Shown here in pieces: positions 11,797 through 22,408 of a stretch of 64,000 nucleotides of DNA (position 1 is the first letter of the stretch; every line of letters begins with the position of its first letter). The notes beneath the pieces were generated by a model that worked only from the letters and a program-made list of their open reading frames with translations, was not told the origin of the DNA and made no database searches. The position numbers and the translations under genes were made by a program. Origin of the DNA: Saccharopolyspora phatthalungensis (GTDB lineage: Bacteria > Actinomycetota > Actinomycetes > Mycobacteriales > Pseudonocardiaceae); NCBI RefSeq assembly GCF_014203395.1, contig NZ_JACHIW010000001.1:4075501-4139500 (forward strand). Reading direction: 5' to 3'.

Positions 11797-12648
11797 ATGC
11801 ATCCTTTGATCAGTACCGATGATCTCACGTCCGCGTTGTGGGAGGCACCGCCCCCGACCCTCCTGGACGTCCGGTGGTCGCTGCTGGGGCCACCGGGCCG
11901 GGAGGATTTCGAGAGGGGACACCTGCCGGGCGCGGTGTACGTCGATCTGGACACCGACCTGGCCGCCGAACCGGGTCCGGCGGGGCGCCACCCGCTGCCT
12001 GACCCCGGCGACCTCGAAGCGGTGCTGCGCCGGGCGGGCGTCGACGGTGACCGGCCGGTGGTCGTCTACGACGCGGACAACGGCTCGGTCGCGGCCCGAG
12101 CGTGGTGGTTGCTTCGTTGGGCCGGGCACGAGTCGGTGGCTGTGCTCGACGGCGGCTACGCGGCCTGGGTGGCCGAGGAGCGCACCATCACGACGGACCG
12201 ACCGAACCCGGCCGAGGGCGATTTCCGCGTCCGGCCGGGCTCGATGCCGGTCGTGGATGCGGACTCCGCCGCTCGGCTCGCACGCGAGGGCATCCTGCTG
12301 GACGCCCGTGCACCGGAACGCTATCGGGGAGACGTCGAGCCGGTGGATCCGAGGCCCGGGCACATCCCTGGAGCGTTGAACGCGCCGTTCAGTGCGCACG
12401 TGGCGGCCTCCGGCCGATGGCGTAGCCCGGAGGAACTGGCGAAGCACTTCGCTGACCTCGGCGTCGACGCCGTCGGCCAGGTCGGGGCGTACTGCGGGTC
12501 GGGCGTGACAGCCTGCTCGGTCCTGCTCGCGTTGGAACACGCGGGTGTGACCGACCGGCAGCACCCGGCGGTGCTGTACCCGGGATCGTGGTCGAACTGG
12601 TCGGCGGATCCGGCCCGACCGGCCGCGACCGGATCGGAGGCCGGATGA
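11797..12648 (+). CDS. sseA: Thiosulfate/3-mercaptopyruvate sulfurtransferase (two rhodanese domains)
   Basis: Transfers sulfane sulfur from 3-mercaptopyruvate or thiosulfate to an acceptor. 283 aa with two rhodanese repeats, about residues 10-135 (LLDVRW, DRPVVVYDADNG) and 150-280 (ILLDARAPERYRG). Only the second carries the nucleophile: AYCGSGVTAC with Cys233. The active loop starts CGSGVT, closer to the mercaptopyruvate type (CGSGVTA) than to thiosulfate rhodanese (CRxGx[RT]), so the mercaptopyruvate activity is favoured. Begins at ATG 11797, divergent from ideR. Confidence 0.92.
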   Translation: MHPLISTDDLTSALWEAPPPTLLDVRWSLLGPPGREDFERGHLPGAVYVDLDTDLAAEPGPAGRHPLPDPGDLEAVLRRAGVDGDRPVVVYDADNGSVAARAWWLLRWAGHESVAVLDGGYAAWVAEERTITTDRPNPAEGDFRVRPGSMPVVDADSAARLAREGILLDARAPERYRGDVEPVDPRPGHIPGALNAPFSAHVAASGRWRSPEELAKHFADLGVDAVGQVGAYCGSGVTACSVLLALEHAGVTDRQHPAVLYPGSWSNWSADPARPAATGSEAG

Positions 12649-12848
12649 GAGATCGATCCGCCGGGGCGGGCGCCGGCCAGTAGCTGCTCGTGGCCGACGT
12701 CGCATATTCGGTGGCGCGAAAATCGGAGAGCCCGTGGTCTAGTAGGCGACCGCGGTGCCCGCCGGGGACGCGATTAGCCCTGCTGTGCAACGCGATCATG
12801 CACATTGTGTGCTGTGTTCGGCGACACAGGACAGGTAGCGTCCGGGGC

Positions 12849-14024
12849 ATGGGTTCTCAGTGCGCAGTGGTGTGGGACGACTCGGTGCTCGACTACGACC
12901 TTGGTGGCCACCACCCGCTGCATCCCATCCGGTTGGAGCTGACCATGCGGTTGGCCCGCTCGCTCGGCGTCCTCGACGGCGTCGAGGTGATCAAACCAGA
13001 ACCGGCCGCGGATGCGGACTTGGAGCGGGTGCACACGGCCGAGTACCTGGCAGCGGTGCGTTCCGCGCCATTCGTGGGTTCGGAGGTCGGTCACGGGCTG
13101 GGCACCGAGGACAACCCGATCTTCGACCGGATGCATGACGCGGCGGCGTTGATAGCGGGCGCTTCGATCCGGGCGGCCGAGCAGATCGTGTCGGGCAAAG
13201 CGGACCGGGCGGTCAACATCGCCGGTGGGCTGCACCACGCGATGGCCGATCACGCGGCGGGGTTCTGCATCTACAACGACTGCTCGGTGGCCATCGGGTG
13301 GATGCTCGAGCAGGGCGTGGAGCGCATCGCCTACCTCGACATCGACGTGCACCACGGCGACGGGGTGCAGGCGGCGTTCTACGACGACCCGCGGGTCATG
13401 ACCATCTCGCTGCACCAGCACCCGCTCACCCTGTGGCCGGGAACCGGGTTCTCCACCGAGGTCGGCTCCGGCGCCGCCGACGGCACCGCGATCAACATCC
13501 CGTTGCCGCCGGGGACCGGAGATGCCGACTGGCGGCGCGCCTTCCACGCGGTGGTGCCGTCGGTGCTCGACGCGTTCCGGCCGCAGGTGTTGGTGACGCA
13601 GTGTGGCGCGGACGCGCACCGGGAGGATCCGCTCGCGGACCTGTCGGTGAGCGTCGACGGGCAGCGCGCGACATACCAGAACCTGCGGGCGCTGGCCGAG
13701 AGCTACGCGGGCGGCAAATGGCTGGCCCTGGGTGGCGGTGGCTACTCGCTGTTCCGGGTGGTGCCGCGCGCCTGGACGCACCTATTGGCGACGCTGCTGG
13801 ACCGCGACCTCGACCCGGCGACGACCATCCCGGGGGACTGGATCGCGCACACCGTGCGGGTCGCCGACAACGTGCCGCTGCCGACCTCGATGACCGACGG
13901 CGCCGACCCCGCTTTCCAGCCGTGGACCGGGGTCACGGCGTCCGCAGTGGACACCTCGATTCGTAATACCCGGCACGCGGTGTTTCCGTTGCATGGTCTC
14001 GACCCGGTCGACAGCCGCGACTGA
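12849..14024 (+). CDS. acuC: AcuC-type zinc-dependent protein deacetylase (class I HDAC fold)
   Basis: Removes acetyl groups from lysines, classically on acetyl-CoA synthetase. 391 aa from ATG 12849; the frame runs open to 12690, but the extra part is not family-like. HDAC landmarks: GGLHHAMADHAAGFC near residues 120-134, the zinc ligands DIDVHHGDG with Asp166 and His168, the second Asp in TQCGADAHREDP, and the glycine loop GGGGYS near 300. The 3' end is 10 nt before the GTG of a lysine acetyltransferase gene, so writer and eraser of the same modification are in one unit. The preceding sulfurtransferase is 200 nt upstream and probably separate. Confidence 0.93.
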   Translation: MGSQCAVVWDDSVLDYDLGGHHPLHPIRLELTMRLARSLGVLDGVEVIKPEPAADADLERVHTAEYLAAVRSAPFVGSEVGHGLGTEDNPIFDRMHDAAALIAGASIRAAEQIVSGKADRAVNIAGGLHHAMADHAAGFCIYNDCSVAIGWMLEQGVERIAYLDIDVHHGDGVQAAFYDDPRVMTISLHQHPLTLWPGTGFSTEVGSGAADGTAINIPLPPGTGDADWRRAFHAVVPSVLDAFRPQVLVTQCGADAHREDPLADLSVSVDGQRATYQNLRALAESYAGGKWLALGGGGYSLFRVVPRAWTHLLATLLDRDLDPATTIPGDWIAHTVRVADNVPLPTSMTDGADPAFQPWTGVTASAVDTSIRNTRHAVFPLHGLDPVDSRD

Positions 14025-14034
14025 GGAGTCCGAA

Positions 14035-16719
14035 GTGGACGGAGTGATGCAGGGCGCGGAGCAAACACAGTCGCAAGCAGACTACCCCCGGCGATGGGAA
14101 GCCGACGTGGTGCTTTCCGACGGCGGCACCGTGCATTTACGGCCGATTACCGAAGCCGACGCCGAGAAGCTCGTCGTGTTCCACGGGCGGCTCAGCGACC
14201 GGACCCGGTACTACCGCTACTTCGGCCCGTACCCGCGGATGCCGCAGCGGGACGTGGAGCGTTTCACCCGCGTCGATTACTTCGACCGCGTGGCGCTGGT
14301 GGCGCTGCTCGGTGATGACATCGTCGCGGTCGGCCGCTACGACCGGCTCGGCGAGCAGGACTCGGCCGAGGTGGCGTTCGTGGTGCAGGACCAGCACCAG
14401 GGACGCGGCCTCGGGTCGATCCTGCTGGAGCACTTGGCCGCCGCGGCGCGGGAGCGGGGGCTGCGGCGCTTCGTGGCCGAGGTGCTCGCCGAGAACTCGA
14501 TGATGGTGCGGGTGTTCCGGGACGCCGGTTATCAGGTGAGCCGCGCCATAGAAGAAGGCGTCCTGCACCTGGAATTCGACATCGATCCCACCGAGGAGTC
14601 AGTGGCCGTGGCCCGCGCTCGCGAGCAGGGCGCCGAGGCCCGCAGCGTGCACAACCTGCTGCGGCCGCGGTCGGTTGCGGTGATCGGGGCCTCCACCGAT
14701 CACGCCAAGATCGGCCACGCGGTGCTCACCAACCTGCTGACCGCGGACTTCACCGGCCCGGTCTACCCGGTGAACCCGGAGCACCGCTCGGTGCGCGGAG
14801 TGCGCGCTTACCCCTCGGTGCTCGACATCCCCGACGAGGTCGACCTGGCGGTGGTGGCGATCCCGGCCGCCAGCGTCATCGGGGTGCTCGACGACTGCCT
14901 GGCCAAGGGGGTGAAGACCCTGGTCATCGTCAGTTCCGGGTTCAGCGAGATCGGCCCGGACGGTCGCGAGGTGGAGCGCGAGATGGTGCGGGCGGCGCGC
15001 GTGCACGGCATGCGCGTGGTCGGCCCCAACGCGCTGGGAGTGGTCAACACCGATCCGGAGTTCCGGCTGAACGCCAGCCTGGCCCCGCAACTGCCCGGTC
15101 GCGGCCGCACCGGGTTCTTCTGCCAATCCGGCGCACTTGGGGTGGCGATCCTGGCCACCGCCACCGAGCGTGGCCTGGGGCTGTCGACGTTCGTCTCGGC
15201 GGGCAACCGTGCCGACGTCTCCGGCAACGACCTGTTGCAGTACTGGCAGACCGACCCGGCGACCGACGTGGTGCTGCTTTACCTGGAGTCGTTCGGCAAT
15301 CCGCGAAAGTTCGGCCGGGTGGCCCGGCGGCTGGCGCGCAGGAAGCCGGTCGTGGTGGTGAAGTCCGGACGCAACGCGGTGCGCCCTGGCCTAGCGGCCA
15401 CCTCGGTGCAAATCGACGAGACCAGCGTGCAGGCGTTGTTCGAGCAGTCCGGCGTCATCCGGGTCGAGTCCGTTGCGCAGATGTTCGACGCCGCCCTGCT
15501 GCTGGCGCACCAGCCGTTGCCGCAGGGCGATCGTGTGGCGATCGTGGGCAACTCCTCGGCACTGGGCATGATCGCCGCCGATGTGGCGCAGGCCCAGCAG
15601 CTGAAGCTGGCCTGCGATCCGGTCGACGTGGGCGCGTCGGCGGGGCCGGAGGAGTTCGCAGCCGCGGTCCGCGACGCCGCCCTGCGCTCGGACGTCAACG
15701 CTTTGGTGACCGTGTTCGCCCCGCCGGTGGCGGTTCCGGGCACCGCCTACGCACGGGCCTTACGGGAGGCTTTACAGGACGCCGACATCGCACGTTCGAA
15801 ACCGGTGGTGACCACGTTCCTGGCTGCCGAAGGTGTGCCCGACGAACTCGTGGTGCCGGGTCCGGACGGCATGACCGGCAAAGGATCGGTGCCCTCCTAC
15901 CCAAGCCCGGAGCGCTCGGTGCTGGCGCTCGCGAGGGTGACCCGGTACGCGCAGTGGCGCGCCGCGCCGAAGGGGCACTTCGTGCGCCCCTCGGAGATCG
16001 ACGAGGATCGGGCGAGGTCGCTGGTCAACGGCTGGCTGGCGGCCGGCGTCACGGGCCTCAGCGACGAGCAGGTGGTGGGGCTGCTCGGTTGCTACGGCAT
16101 CGACATCGTGCCTTTCCGGCTGGTGACCGGGGTCGATGCGGCGGTTGAAGCGGCCGCGGAACTGGGCTATCCGGTGGTGCTGAAGTCGGCGAGCGATCAA
16201 CTGCGGCACCGCACCGACCTGGTGGGCGTCCGTCTCGACCTGGGTAGCGCCCAGGCCGTGCGGTCCGCATACGCCGGTATCCGGCAGGTCTCCGGGCTCG
16301 ACGAGGTTTACGTGCAGTGCATGGCCGCGCGCGGAACGTCGTGCGTCATCGATCTGACCGAGGACCCGTCCTTCGGCACGCTGGTCTCGTTCGGACTTTC
16401 CGGTGTGGCCAGCGAATTGCTCGGTGACAAGGCATACCGGGCGCTCCCGCTGTCCGATGTGGATGTTTCCGCACTGGTGCGGGCGCCCCGGGCCGCTCCA
16501 CTGTTGGCCGGGTACCGGGGCACCGAACCGGCCGATCTCGCGGCGCTGGAGGACCTCGTGCTGCGGGTGGCGACGCTGGCAGAGGACCTGCCGGAGGTGC
16601 GCGCTCTCGCATTACAACCCGTGCTGGCCTCTCCGTCGGGGGCAGTGGTCACCGGCGCCAGGGTCGGCATCGGGGCCTCGCCTGCGGCATTGGATGCCGG
16701 GCCGCGCCGGCTGCGCTGA
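14035..16719 (+). CDS. Protein lysine acetyltransferase Pat: GNAT domain fused to ADP-forming acyl-CoA-synthetase-like domain
   Basis: About 894 aa. Residues about 30-185 form a GNAT acetyltransferase (LRPITEADAEKL, acetyl-CoA loop QHQGRGLGSILLEHL). Residues about 200-890 form the acyl-CoA synthetase (ADP-forming)-like part: CoA-binding Rossmann (LRPRSVAVIGAS), ligase-CoA segments (NALGVVN, FCQSGALGVAIL, NSSALGMIAAD) and an ATP-grasp domain at the end (GYPVVLKSAS). This order, GNAT first, is the Streptomyces lividans PatA arrangement and the reverse of Salmonella Pat. Pat enzymes acetylate and switch off acetyl-CoA synthetase. GTG 14035 with GAGGAG 6 nt upstream is the best start; ATG 13993 would overlap acuC. 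The synthetase-like part is probably regulatory. Confidence 0.92.
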   Translation: MDGVMQGAEQTQSQADYPRRWEADVVLSDGGTVHLRPITEADAEKLVVFHGRLSDRTRYYRYFGPYPRMPQRDVERFTRVDYFDRVALVALLGDDIVAVGRYDRLGEQDSAEVAFVVQDQHQGRGLGSILLEHLAAAARERGLRRFVAEVLAENSMMVRVFRDAGYQVSRAIEEGVLHLEFDIDPTEESVAVARAREQGAEARSVHNLLRPRSVAVIGASTDHAKIGHAVLTNLLTADFTGPVYPVNPEHRSVRGVRAYPSVLDIPDEVDLAVVAIPAASVIGVLDDCLAKGVKTLVIVSSGFSEIGPDGREVEREMVRAARVHGMRVVGPNALGVVNTDPEFRLNASLAPQLPGRGRTGFFCQSGALGVAILATATERGLGLSTFVSAGNRADVSGNDLLQYWQTDPATDVVLLYLESFGNPRKFGRVARRLARRKPVVVVKSGRNAVRPGLAATSVQIDETSVQALFEQSGVIRVESVAQMFDAALLLAHQPLPQGDRVAIVGNSSALGMIAADVAQAQQLKLACDPVDVGASAGPEEFAAAVRDAALRSDVNALVTVFAPPVAVPGTAYARALREALQDADIARSKPVVTTFLAAEGVPDELVVPGPDGMTGKGSVPSYPSPERSVLALARVTRYAQWRAAPKGHFVRPSEIDEDRARSLVNGWLAAGVTGLSDEQVVGLLGCYGIDIVPFRLVTGVDAAVEAAAELGYPVVLKSASDQLRHRTDLVGVRLDLGSAQAVRSAYAGIRQVSGLDEVYVQCMAARGTSCVIDLTEDPSFGTLVSFGLSGVASELLGDKAYRALPLSDVDVSALVRAPRAAPLLAGYRGTEPADLAALEDLVLRVATLAEDLPEVRALALQPVLASPSGAVVTGARVGIGASPAALDAGPRRLR

Positions 16720-16749
16720 TGCGCGGACCGAGCGGGCAACCCTGTCCTG

Positions 16750-17160
16750 TCCGGAACTGGTCTGTTCGGGACCCAGCTGGTGGCGATGATGTCGGCGTTG
16801 TTCGGTTACTGGCCCGGCCAGCGGTTCGGCTTCGGTGGCTGTCAGGCGGTCGACCTGATGCAGGACTGGGCGCGGCAGGCCCGCACCGGCCGTTACCGCC
16901 TGAACGGCTCGGCGACCGACTACGAGACGGCACTGCTGGAACTGCGCCAGCCGCTGCTGACCGTCAGCGTCGCGGGCGACCGGCTGACCCCACTGTCCTC
17001 AGTGGACCGTTCGGCTGCGAAGGCCCGTCAAGCACCGCGCATCGCCAAGCACTACACCCGGCCCGACCAAACCACGCACCGGCCCCCGACCACTGGCGGT
17101 TCCGAAATACGGGAAAGATGTGGATTGGTCTGATGCGGATTTCGCGCAACCGACCGCTCC
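16750..17160 (+). pseudogene. Remnant of an alpha/beta hydrolase, 5'-truncated and frameshifted
   Basis: The frame through 16759-16950 reads GLFGTQLVAMMSALFGYWPG and then DWARQARTGRY, followed by QPLLTVSVAGDRLTPLSSVD. This resembles the C-terminal half of serine-aminopeptidase-type alpha/beta hydrolases. After about 17060 the expected ending is scattered: DHWRFRNTGKM in one frame (about 17087-17120), then DWSDADFAQP in another (about 17120-17150). No N-terminal half with the nucleophile elbow exists upstream, since the pat gene ends at 16719. Best read as a decayed gene whose 5' part was lost. The family assignment rests on motif recall. Confidence 0.6.
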
Positions 17161-17180
17161 AGCCAATCCGTCCCTAGAGC

Positions 17181-17636
17181 ATGAGACGCCTACACACCAC
17201 AGCGGGTGCGGGGGCTCTGCTCCTAGCGTTGGCAGCCTGCGCCCAACAGCCAACCAACGAAGTCGGCTTCGGCGGCCAGCCACCGGTGCCGCCCGGCCCG
17301 GTGCAGCCGAAATCGGAACAGGAACGTGTCCCGGTCACCGAGGCCTCGGTGGACGCGTCGATGCTGCCCAAGGGCTATCCGACGAAGGTCTGGACCCAGG
17401 ACGACGGCGCTGTCGTCGTGGCCACCGGTCAGGAAGGCGGCTGCAGCAAGGTACACGCCGAACTCGGCGAGCAGACCGCGGACCATGTCAAGGTCGTGTT
17501 CGTCGAGGAAACCCCTGAGCCACCGGGAATTTGCACCATGGACCTGCGCTACCCGCCGGTGGCGGTGCGTCTGGACGCGCCGCTTGAGGCGCGGAAGGTC
17601 GTGCTGGAACAACGGGACGTCAAGGTGCCTCGCTGA
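17181..17636 (+). CDS. Putative lipoprotein of unknown function
   Basis: A 151-aa exported protein. Start ATG 17181. The signal peptide MRRLHTT plus hydrophobic core ends in lipobox LAAC, predicting lipidation of Cys20. A proline-rich linker (residues 30-45) leads to a compact domain of about 100 residues with two cysteines (GGCSKV and PGICTMD) that could form a disulfide. Not assigned to a named family. No strong ribosome site is visible. It converges with fumarase, separated by a perfect hairpin. Confidence 0.75.
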   Translation: MRRLHTTAGAGALLLALAACAQQPTNEVGFGGQPPVPPGPVQPKSEQERVPVTEASVDASMLPKGYPTKVWTQDDGAVVVATGQEGGCSKVHAELGEQTADHVKVVFVEETPEPPGICTMDLRYPPVAVRLDAPLEARKVVLEQRDVKVPR

Positions 17637-17704
17637 CAGCTGACGGCGGAAACGCTGCGCTTCCTTCCCGTCGCACGAAACCGTTCAGTGACAACCTAAA
17701 GACC

Positions 17705-17742
17705 GGTTCTCCCGCAGGAGGTGGGGCGCCTGCGGGAGAACC
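17705..17742. terminator. Bidirectional terminator between lipoprotein gene and fumarase gene
   Basis: A perfect 14-bp stem (GGTTCTCCCGCAGG at 17705-17718 against 17729-17742) with a 10-nt loop, located between convergent stops at 17636 and 17748. It has no long T-run, as is usual in high-GC genomes. Confidence 0.8.
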
Positions 17743-17747
17743 ACCAT

Positions 17748-19400
<1,653 letters not shown>

Positions 19401-19615
19401 GTCGCGGCTCCTTTGCGCGCGTTCGGGTTACGCGATGCCCAATACAACCGCGCGGTAGATCAGCGCGTCCACAGGGGTGCCCCAGGTGTGACGAATCGCC
19501 ACCCGGCACGGGGTGGCACTCGACCGGCTCTGGTGGCGCGGAATCACACCTGCGAGCCTGGCGGCTGGACCTGTCGCCGCACCCCGGACGCGGTGCCCGA
19601 GCCACGGAGGTCGTT

Positions 19616-20338
19616 TTGCCGACGAGGAATCCTCTCGATGCGCTGGTCAACGTTCGCGACCTGGGCGGTCAGCCCGCCGGAAACGGAGCGGTGACGAGAC
19701 CGGGCGTGGTGTACCGCGGTGACGCTCCGCATACCGGCGACCGCTGTCCGCAGGACATGCCCCGGTGGCCGCCGGCAGCCGTGCTGGATCTGCGAAATTC
19801 GGTGGAAACCGGTGACCGGGAGCACCCGCTCACGGCGGTCGCCACGGTGCACCGCGTGCGGCTGCTGGAGGAAGTTCAGGAAGCGGATGTCGAACTTGAC
19901 GACGCCGCCCACGAGCTGACCGCGCTCTACCAGTCGATCCTCCAGGGCGCGCCGAAGACGCTGGTCGAGGTATTCCGCCTCGTCCTGGAGGCCGATGGCC
20001 CGATCCTGATCCACTGCGCCGCAGGCAAGGACCGCACGGGAGTGGTTTCGGCGATGCTGCTGAGCGCCGTCGGCGTGCGCCGAGACGCCATCATGGCCGA
20101 CTACGTGCGCACCGACCGGAATATGTTCCGGGTTCTGCAACGCCTGAACGTGGCCCCTGAACTGCCGCCAGGCGTGGACGAGGAAATGGTCCGGGACCTC
20201 ATGTCGACGCCGACGGAAGCGATCGAGAGCGTCCTGGACGCCTTCGCCGACCACGAAGACGGGGCCCAGGGCTGGCTTCGCTCCCACGGAGCCACAGACG
20301 AAGAACTACGACGCTGGCAACAGAAGTTCTTGGTGTGA
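19616..20338 (+). CDS. Tyrosine-protein phosphatase (PtpB/DSP-like)
   Basis: A 240-aa phosphatase of the family that includes Mycobacterium PtpB. The P-loop HCAAGKDRTG has catalytic Cys134 and Arg140, with Lys and Asp inside the loop as in the atypical tyrosine/lipid phosphatases of this group. The N-terminus NVRDLGGQPA is the usual family opening. No signal peptide. The start is TTG 19616, supported by CGGAGG 5 nt upstream; no better start exists. Substrate, protein or phosphoinositide, cannot be told from sequence. Confidence 0.9.
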   Translation: MPTRNPLDALVNVRDLGGQPAGNGAVTRPGVVYRGDAPHTGDRCPQDMPRWPPAAVLDLRNSVETGDREHPLTAVATVHRVRLLEEVQEADVELDDAAHELTALYQSILQGAPKTLVEVFRLVLEADGPILIHCAAGKDRTGVVSAMLLSAVGVRRDAIMADYVRTDRNMFRVLQRLNVAPELPPGVDEEMVRDLMSTPTEAIESVLDAFADHEDGAQGWLRSHGATDEELRRWQQKFLV

Positions 20339-20724
20339 CGGAACTTACTCCCGTGTTCGCAGCTCTTGAGCGCATTGGGCCGCTGATAGCGACGCATCGC
20401 ACCGGCCGGCTCTGACCAGGCCGTCCGTCCCACTGATGTCGATCGGCTGCGCTCCCGCACATAAAGATCGGGAGGCCGGACCCGCCCAGGCGACGAGTCC
20501 GCCCTCCCGGAGAAAGCGACGGAACGCCCGTCGCCGAAGTAGAAGCGGTGCTAGCGATGTTGCCGCCCCGCACTCAGCCGGTCAACGCGCCATCCGGGTG
20601 GACAGCAGTCACCGCATCGCGCGGGCCTGCGGGGCCGACAAGATCATCTGTGCCCGCGAAGCCACCTGTGGGAGCGGAATGCGCCCGCGAATTCCGCAGA
20701 GGCATTCCGTCCATTCATGCCTCG
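20339..20724. other. Gene-free stretch between convergent phosphatase and sigB genes
   Basis: No credible coding sequence on either strand. It holds the hairpin at 20468-20510 and otherwise nothing recognised. Both flanking genes end here, so it probably serves as a 3' untranslated and terminator region. Confidence 0.6.
20468..20510. terminator. Bidirectional terminator downstream of sigB
   Basis: GGGAGGCCGGAC at 20470-20481 pairs with GTCCGCCCTCCC at 20497-20508 with one mismatch, and flanking bases extend the stem by two pairs. The loop is 15 nt. Sited between convergent genes. Confidence 0.65.
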
Positions 20725-21696
20725 TTAGGACGCGTAGGCCCGGAGGCGGTCGGCGCGGTCGCCCTGGCGGAGCTTGGCCATGACTTCGCGCTCGATCTGG
20801 CGGACCCGCTCACGGGACAGCCCGAACGCCTTGCCGATCTGGTCCAGGGTGCGCGGCTGGCCGTCGTCGAGGCCGTAGCGCATCCGGATCACCGCCTGCT
20901 CCCGCTCTTCCAGGGTGGCCAGCACGCGCCGCAGGTCGTCCTGCAGGAATCCGGAGATCACCGCGTTCTCGGCATCGGCGGATTCGGAGTCCTCGATGAA
21001 GTCGCCGAGAGGCGCGTCCTCCTCGGCGCCGACCGGCATGTCCAGGCTGACCGGGTCGCGCGAGTGGTCCATCAGGTCGAGGATCTTCTCCACCGGGATG
21101 CCTGCCTCTTCGGAGAGCTCCTCGTCGGTGGCTTCGCGGCCGAGCTTCTGGTGCAGGTCGCGCTTGATCCGTGCCAGCTTGTTGACCTGCTCGACCAGGT
21201 GCACGGGCAGTCGGATGGTGCGGCTCTGGTCGGCCATGCCCCGGGTGATGGCCTGCCGGATCCACCAGGTCGCATAGGTGGAGAACTTGAAGCCCTTGGT
21301 GTAATCGAACTTCTCTACCGCCCGGATCAGGCCGAGGTTGCCCTCCTGGATCAGGTCCAGCAGCGGCATGCCGCGCCCGGTGTAGCGCTTGGCGAGGCTG
21401 ACGACCAGGCGAAGGTTGGCCTCCATGAGGTGGTTCTTCGCCCGACGACCGTCCCGGACCACGGCGCCGAGATCGGAGCGCCGCTCGGGGGAGAGGTTCT
21501 TGCTGGTCTCCAGCAGGTGCTTGGCGAAAACTCCGGCCTCGATCCGCTTGGCGAGGTCGACCTCTTCCTGTGCGGTGAGCAGCGCGGTGCGCCCGATGCC
21601 GTTGAGGTAGACGCGCACCAAGTCGGCCGATGGACCCTGCGTGTCGAGGTCTTCGGCGATGGTGACGTCTGGCTTGGTGGTCTGCGGGACGGTCAT
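20725..21696 (-). CDS. sigB: RNA polymerase sigma factor SigB (group 2, principal-like)
   Basis: 323 aa, the same length as mycobacterial SigB. Region 1.2 covers about residues 22-55, region 2 about 88-160 ([49 protein letters not shown]), region 3 about 165-240, and region 4 about 250-320 with [24 protein letters not shown]. It lacks the long N-terminal extension of the principal sigma at 33128-34516. Group 2 factors of this type are non-essential and stress or stationary-phase related. The start ATG is preceded by GGGAGGGAG. Its neighbourhood with ideR is conserved. A GGAAC-N18-GTT element about 180 nt upstream suggests control by an ECF stress sigma. Confidence 0.95.
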   Translation of the reverse strand: MTVPQTTKPDVTIAEDLDTQGPSADLVRVYLNGIGRTALLTAQEEVDLAKRIEAGVFAKHLLETSKNLSPERRSDLGAVVRDGRRAKNHLMEANLRLVVSLAKRYTGRGMPLLDLIQEGNLGLIRAVEKFDYTKGFKFSTYATWWIRQAITRGMADQSRTIRLPVHLVEQVNKLARIKRDLHQKLGREATDEELSEEAGIPVEKILDLMDHSRDPVSLDMPVGAEEDAPLGDFIEDSESADAENAVISGFLQDDLRRVLATLEEREQAVIRMRYGLDDGQPRTLDQIGKAFGLSRERVRQIEREVMAKLRQGDRADRLRAYAS

Positions 21697-21872
21697 TGAG
21701 CTCCCTCCCTGGCGGGCTGGCTTGGCGGGCGCAATTCACACCTTCGCGCCGTTGCGAGGCGTGGAAGACGCGTACGCTCGGAAGTACGAGGTCCGCGTCG
21801 ACGTCTTGTCCGGCGCTGTCGATCGGTCCTGGTGACCTATCGGCATGGCCGTCGAAGCATCGTTACCTGGAA

Positions 21873-21898
21873 AACGACCGGCGAGCCGAATTCGTTCC
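21873..21898 (-). promoter_or_regulatory. Candidate SigR/SigH/SigE-type promoter for sigB
   Basis: On the minus strand GGGAAC (-35) lies 18 nt before GTT, with CGTT as the -10 core. This fits the SigR (Streptomyces) or SigH/SigE (Mycobacterium) consensus GGAA(C/T)-N17-19-GTT. A transcript would start near 21865, leaving a leader of about 170 nt. Confidence 0.55.
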
Positions 21899-21982
21899 CG
21901 ATGTTCTCGCTGGAAAGACGTCACGGCGGTCACATTGGTTGCGCCGCCAAGCCTGAGGATTTGCTGAGAGCCCTCGTTACAT

Positions 21983-22408
21983 TTAGACCTCAACCAAAAG
22001 TGTGAATGGCCCGTCGTTCACGCTCTCCACCGTCATCATCGCGCCGAACACCCCGGTGGCAACCCGGGCCCCCCGCTCACGCAGGTCCGCCACGACCGCG
22101 TCCACCAGCGGTTCGGCCTGTTCCGGCCGGGCCGCCTCGGTCCAGGACGGGCGGCGGCCCTTCCTAGTCGAACCGTAGAGCGTGAACTGGCTGACTACCA
22201 GCAGCGGCGCGCCCGCGGTGGCGCAGGACTCTTCGTCCCGCAAGGCCCGAATCTCGTGCAGTTTGCGCGCCATTTTGACGACTTCTTGATGCCCGTCGGA
22301 ATGCGTCACGCCCAATAGCACTAACAGTCCGGGTTCTTCGATCTTGCCGACAACGACACCATCGACGGTTACTGAGGCGCGAGTGACCCGGGTGACGATT
22401 GCTCTCAT
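21983..22408 (-). CDS. dtd: D-aminoacyl-tRNA deacylase
   Basis: Hydrolyses D-amino acids (and glycine mischarged on tRNA-Ala) from tRNA. 141 aa, standard length. Family motifs: MRAIVTRVTRASVTVDG at the start, the catalytic SQFTLYG near residue 90, and the C-terminal NDGPFT, a variant of the usual NxGPVT. The start overlaps the stop of the upstream methyltransferase gene by 4 nt (ATGA at 22405-22408), so the two are translationally coupled. Confidence 0.94.
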   Translation of the reverse strand: MRAIVTRVTRASVTVDGVVVGKIEEPGLLVLLGVTHSDGHQEVVKMARKLHEIRALRDEESCATAGAPLLVVSQFTLYGSTRKGRRPSWTEAARPEQAEPLVDAVVADLRERGARVATGVFGAMMTVESVNDGPFTLLVEV

